Part shown: one piece after another, positions 5,760-9,218 of the stretch
How the letters are laid out: each line of letters starts with the position of its first letter
Position numbering within the stretch: the first letter of the stretch is position 1
Source: Pseudomonadota bacterium
GTDB taxonomy: Bacteria; Pseudomonadota; Alphaproteobacteria; Rhizobiales; Rhizobiaceae
NCBI GenBank assembly: GCA_023451735.1
Contig: JAEXYH010000072.1
Location: forward strand, 1-9,218
DNA: 9,218 nt
Direction: 5' to 3'
Notes under the pieces: generated by a model
Seen by the model: only the letters and a program-made list of their open reading frames with translations
Database searches by the model: none
What the model was told of the DNA's origin: nothing
Program-made: the position numbers and the translations under genes

Positions 5760-8700
5760 CTATTCCGCTCGGAGGCGACAATCCCTATTGTAGTCAGCAA
5801 TGACGCGTTCCACCGCGGCAATAAACGCCTCGAGAACGGCCACGCGCTCCGAGGGACGCGCCGATCGGCGGTAGGTCAAACGGCCATCCTTCCACCCGAA
5901 CATATCGTCGCCATCGAAAGACTTGAACAGGTCGGCACAACGCTCTCCATCAAATGCCGCCGCTAAAGATTTCGGTCCGGCATCAACACTCGAGATACCG
6001 AGCCTAATGCAAGCAAGTTCGAAGCGTGCGAGACCGAAAAGGTTCTGAGCTTCTGTTGGCAAATGTCCAAAACGCTCGTCGAGCTCGTCCTCCAATTCTT
6101 CCAACTGACTATCATTATCGGCGCGGAAGATGCGAGCATAAATCTCCAGACGAATGCCCGCATCCTTGACATACGAACTCGGCAAAAAGGCCGGAATGTC
6201 GAGATTTACCTCAGCACGCTGGTTGAACCTTGGCGGCACACCAGCCCCGTTCATCGCCCTACCTAAGAGATGACCAGACAATTCTGTTCCGAGAAGCTGA
6301 ATATGTCCGCTCTGCCTTTCCGAAAGGAGATCACCGCCTCCCCGCATATCCATGTCACCCGCACTAACCAGAAAGCCAGCGCCTTGGTCACGCAGCTTTT
6401 TGAGCGTGTGTAACCGTTTGGCCGCCGCGTTCGACAGCTTGTTTTCGGGTTCGGTGAGAAAGAGGGCAAACGATCGCGTACTTCGACGGCCCACCCGGCC
6501 TCGCAACTGATGCAACTGCGCCAATCCGAACCTGTCCGGACGCCATACGATGATCGTGTTGGCACGCGGGAGATCCAAGCCGCTTTCGATAATGTTAGTA
6601 GCGAGTAGAATGTCGGCTTCACCTGCAGCGAAACTCATCATTGCAGCGTCAATCTCGGCGGCTGGCATCTTGCCATGCAGCGCGATAGTGCTCAATTCCG
6701 GCACCACGCCCTCCAAACGCCGTGCCATCGGCGCAATATCCTCGATGCGTGGGCATACGACAAAGGATTGTCCACGGCGCCGATGTTCGCGGCGCAGCGC
6801 CCCCGCAACTATCGCTTCGTGAAACGACTCAACGGCGGTCATGACCGGGACACGTCTCACCGGTGGCGTCGCTATGATACTGAGCGCGCGCAATCCTGCG
6901 CGCACCTCATTAAGCGTCCTCGGGATCGGAGTGGCCGTCATCGTCAGCACATTCAAACCTTCAGCCAAAACCTCAAGCTTGGATTTCTGCGCCTTTCCGA
7001 AATGGTGCTCCTCGTCTACGACTAACAAGCCCAAATCGTTGAATTTGACCCCTTTGGCTGCCAATGCATGGGTTCCAATCACGATGGACATCGAACCATC
7101 CGCCAACTTGGTCTTGATGCTGCGGGCCTCTGCAGCCGGCGTAAAGCGTGATAGCAATCCGACCTCGATTCCGAACGGTGCGAAGCGATGACGGAACGTC
7201 TCAAAATGCTGGCGGGCCAGCACCGTCGTCGGGACGGCCAACGCAATCTGCTTTCCCCCGAAAACGGCGGCTGCGGCCGCTCGCAACGCGACTTCTGTCT
7301 TGCCATATCCCACGTCGCCGCACACGAGGCGGTCCATCGGACTATCGGACGCAAGGTCGTTTAAAACATCCGTAATTGCCGAATCCTGGTCGGCTGTGGG
7401 GATGTAATCGAAGCCGGCCGCAAACGTCTCATATTCCGCGACTTTTGGCACGATAGGACCGACCCGACGCTGCTGACGTTTGCTTAGGCGATCGGCGATG
7501 TGCTCCGCTGTCGCCGCTATGTCATTTTCGGCCTGTGATCTGCGTTCGATCCATGACGAGCCGTCAGCTTTGTCGAGCGAGACACCATCGGGATCAGAAG
7601 AATATCGCCAGATCGATCGGAGATCCGATAATGGTAGCAAGACCTGGTCATCGTCTGCAAACTGCAACCGGATCATTTCTGCGTCTGCAACACCTGCCGC
7701 CGACAGTGAAACCAGATCCTGCAGGATGGCCATGCCGCGGTCCATGTGTATGACGACATCACCTAGCGATAGCGCTCGGTCCCCGATGCTTCGTCTGAGA
7801 CCAACCATCATGATGTCCTGATGCATCGCCCGGCTACCGAAGAGATCAGCGGCGGCTACGGCGACCACGTTTTCTTTCCATATAAAGCCGCTATCAAGGT
7901 CAGCAAACACCGCTGCGGGATACCCAGTCTTTGCATGCGCGATGGCTGCTTCCCAGTCTGGACAGAGCGTGCTCGCCATACCTGATCGTCGGTACATCGC
8001 CCTCAAATCGCGCTGGGACGCAGCAGTAAAAATCACTAGACGGCGACTTTCGAGCTGTTGCTTGATGAACCTACGGAAAGATCGCGTGGGTGCAGGGTCT
8101 CTAAAGAACGTGTGGGGCGCTGGCTCGGGAAACGAGCCTGGTAGGACTACGACGTCGACAAGCGCGAAACACGTTTCCCATTCGTCGAGGGTCACAACGA
8201 CCGACGCATCCTCTTCGCCGACACGGCGCAGCCAACGCTTCGCGCACGATTCCACGCCATGTTCAACGACAAAGAGTGAACAGGGGCAATAGTCGAAGAC
8301 GGTCGCGGCGACCGAATGTTCTTTCGAGCCTTCGATCTCGTCGTTCCCACGACGATCAGTTTCGCCGATTACATCAATCACAACTGCGTCGAGCGCGTCG
8401 AGATCTCTTTGATCCGCTAGATCGTAAAGGTGAATGTCGGTGACACGGCCCGCATCGTAGCCGACGCGCACCGGTCCTAATGCACCTGCCGGGAAGATCT
8501 CAAGAGCGCTACCTAGAAAGATCGCAGTTCCAGGCGCTTCAATCCGCTCATCAATCAAATATCCGCTACCGATCAGAAAGCTGCGAACTTCGTCTTCGGC
8601 AAACGACCCTCCAATCGACAGGCGCAAGGCTGATGTCAACATGGCATCTGGTGTCGGCACCCGTCTTGCGAGACCTTCAACCGTAGTAATAAGAATTGTG

Positions 8701-9044
8701 CCTTCGGCCTGCGCGAGGCGGCGCAGGACCGAACTTCGCCGCCCCGCGATCTCAGGCGAAGGCTCGACGTCATGCAATGCCGGCGGTCCGAGACTTGGTA
8801 GGACCATGACCCCGGAGTTAGGTTCGAACGCATGAACAACGGCCCCTAGTTGCTCCGCGCGACGTTCGTCTTCGGATATATAAATCACCCCGCCGCGGCC
8901 CGCGGAGCGCCAGACGTCGAGCAGATATAGCGCTGCTGTTCCTAGCGAGGATGCCGACGAAATAGCTGGGGGCAATAGTTCCAATAATGATCGCCGATTA
9001 GACGCTGCAGAACACTTCGGCGGCTTGGATTGCATCCCACTCAT
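5760..9044 (-). CDS. mfd2: Divergent Mfd (transcription-repair coupling factor) homologue, 1094 aa
   Basis: This is an ATP-dependent DNA translocase predicted to act on stalled RNA polymerase and link it to UvrA. Residue numbers count from ATG 9044. The UvrB-like N-terminal module covers about 15-200 (EDERRAEQL at 58, EPSPEIAGRR at 94, ITTVEGLARRVP at 119). The RNA-polymerase-interacting (CarD-like) domain is at about 425-485 (GDVVIHMDRG 428-437, LLPLSDLRSIWRY 469-481). Motor motifs are intact: Walker A GDVGYGKTE (576-584, Lys582), DEEHHFG (677-683), TATPIPRT (703-710), GLRALSIIATPPVRR (717-731), ATNIIESGLDLP (815-826) and QLHQLRGRVGR (843-853). The translocation segment MDMRGGGDLL (898-907) and the C-terminal TRCF domain (about 949-1040) follow. 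Length is near that of E. coli Mfd. The frame stays open to 9206, but that part overlaps the dehydrogenase gene in another frame; ATG 9035 is a second possible start. The RNAP-binding loop differs from normal Mfd and GC is low, so I read it as an accessory paralogue. Confidence 0.9.
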   Translation of the reverse strand: MSGMQSKPPKCSAASNRRSLLELLPPAISSASSLGTAALYLLDVWRSAGRGGVIYISEDERRAEQLGAVVHAFEPNSGVMVLPSLGPPALHDVEPSPEIAGRRSSVLRRLAQAEGTILITTVEGLARRVPTPDAMLTSALRLSIGGSFAEDEVRSFLIGSGYLIDERIEAPGTAIFLGSALEIFPAGALGPVRVGYDAGRVTDIHLYDLADQRDLDALDAVVIDVIGETDRRGNDEIEGSKEHSVAATVFDYCPCSLFVVEHGVESCAKRWLRRVGEEDASVVVTLDEWETCFALVDVVVLPGSFPEPAPHTFFRDPAPTRSFRRFIKQQLESRRLVIFTAASQRDLRAMYRRSGMASTLCPDWEAAIAHAKTGYPAAVFADLDSGFIWKENVVAVAAADLFGSRAMHQDIMMVGLRRSIGDRALSLGDVVIHMDRGMAILQDLVSLSAAGVADAEMIRLQFADDDQVLLPLSDLRSIWRYSSDPDGVSLDKADGSSWIERRSQAENDIAATAEHIADRLSKRQQRRVGPIVPKVAEYETFAAGFDYIPTADQDSAITDVLNDLASDSPMDRLVCGDVGYGKTEVALRAAAAAVFGGKQIALAVPTTVLARQHFETFRHRFAPFGIEVGLLSRFTPAAEARSIKTKLADGSMSIVIGTHALAAKGVKFNDLGLLVVDEEHHFGKAQKSKLEVLAEGLNVLTMTATPIPRTLNEVRAGLRALSIIATPPVRRVPVMTAVESFHEAIVAGALRREHRRRGQSFVVCPRIEDIAPMARRLEGVVPELSTIALHGKMPAAEIDAAMMSFAAGEADILLATNIIESGLDLPRANTIIVWRPDRFGLAQLHQLRGRVGRRSTRSFALFLTEPENKLSNAAAKRLHTLKKLRDQGAGFLVSAGDMDMRGGGDLLSERQSGHIQLLGTELSGHLLGRAMNGAGVPPRFNQRAEVNLDIPAFLPSSYVKDAGIRLEIYARIFRADNDSQLEELEDELDERFGHLPTEAQNLFGLARFELACIRLGISSVDAGPKSLAAAFDGERCADLFKSFDGDDMFGWKDGRLTYRRSARPSERVAVLEAFIAAVERVIADYNRDCRLRAE

Positions 9045-9078
9045 GTCCTGGGCCGGTTCCTCTGTCGCGGTGCATCGC

Positions 9079-9218
9079 CTAAGCCGTGAGAACGACCTTG
9101 ATGCATCCATCTTTCTTGTCACGGAAAGTCTCGTAAAGGCCCGGACCATCTTCGAGCTTCGCGCGATGCGTGATGATGAAGCTCGGATCGATCTCTCCTT
9201 CTTCAATGCGCCGAAGGA
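9079..9218 (-). CDS. Zinc-dependent alcohol/formaldehyde dehydrogenase, C-terminal end only (partial)
   Basis: The last 45 codons of a gene that begins outside the window; the stop is TAG at 9081-9079 and the first whole codon is 9216-9214. The translation reads LRRIEEGEIDPSFIITHR, then KLEDGPGLYETFRDKKDG, and ends CIKVVLTA. This is the standard C-terminus of zinc-type MDR dehydrogenases of the threonine dehydrogenase / glutathione-independent formaldehyde dehydrogenase-like group (COG1063): ITHR, a P-G-L-Y-x-x-F helix start, K-D-G-C-I-K-V-V-L. Active-site and zinc residues lie outside the window, so the substrate cannot be judged. Only 34 bases separate its stop from the Mfd-like start on the same strand, so the two probably share an operon. 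Confidence 0.85.
   Translation of the reverse strand, partial: LRRIEEGEIDPSFIITHRAKLEDGPGLYETFRDKKDGCIKVVLTA

Noticed and set aside
9045..9206. N-terminal extension of the Mfd-like protein to 1148 residues
   Set aside because: These bases encode the C-terminus of a zinc dehydrogenase in another frame, and the added residues are Arg/Ser-rich without similarity to Mfd. The match to the E. coli Mfd length is a coincidence.

Overview
The window looks like chromosomal DNA of an alphaproteobacterium, most likely Hyphomicrobiales (Bradyrhizobium-like). I infer this from the high GC of most genes, the combination of protein families, and two promoter-like sites of the type used by the alphaproteobacterial general stress sigma factor EcfG (RpoE2). 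I see no rRNA, tRNA, CRISPR array, insertion sequence or phage module.

Left part (1-2230): 216 bases without a convincing gene, then a 65-residue small protein (+) that converges with a zinc-less MDR-family oxidoreductase (-). Divergent from the oxidoreductase is a secreted DUF4142 protein (+). It has a stress-type promoter candidate in front and a clean hairpin terminator behind.

Middle (2348-4971, all +): a protein usually annotated 'cell envelope biogenesis protein TolA' (conserved N-terminal region plus charged coiled coil), a DUF763 protein, and an alpha/beta hydrolase of the KANL3/Tex30 type. The last two overlap by 4 bases (ATGA) and are almost certainly translated together. A 298-base gap with two inverted repeats follows and separates this group from the convergent genes on the other strand.

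Right part (5270-9218, all -): a 97-residue protein with a second stress-type promoter candidate, then a full-length but divergent Mfd (transcription-repair coupling factor) homologue of 1094 residues. Upstream of it, running off the window edge, is the C-terminal end of a zinc-type alcohol/formaldehyde dehydrogenase. The dehydrogenase stop codon is only 34 bases from the Mfd start, so the two probably share a transcript. The Mfd homologue keeps all helicase motifs and the UvrB-like and TRCF domains. Its RNA-polymerase-interacting domain is altered, and its GC is visibly lower than that of the rest of the window. It looks like an accessory second Mfd rather than the housekeeping copy.

The most interesting items are the divergent Mfd and its linkage to a dehydrogenase, the matching pair of GGAAC-N16-CATT sites in front of two otherwise unrelated small-protein genes, and the coupled DUF763-hydrolase pair of unknown function.
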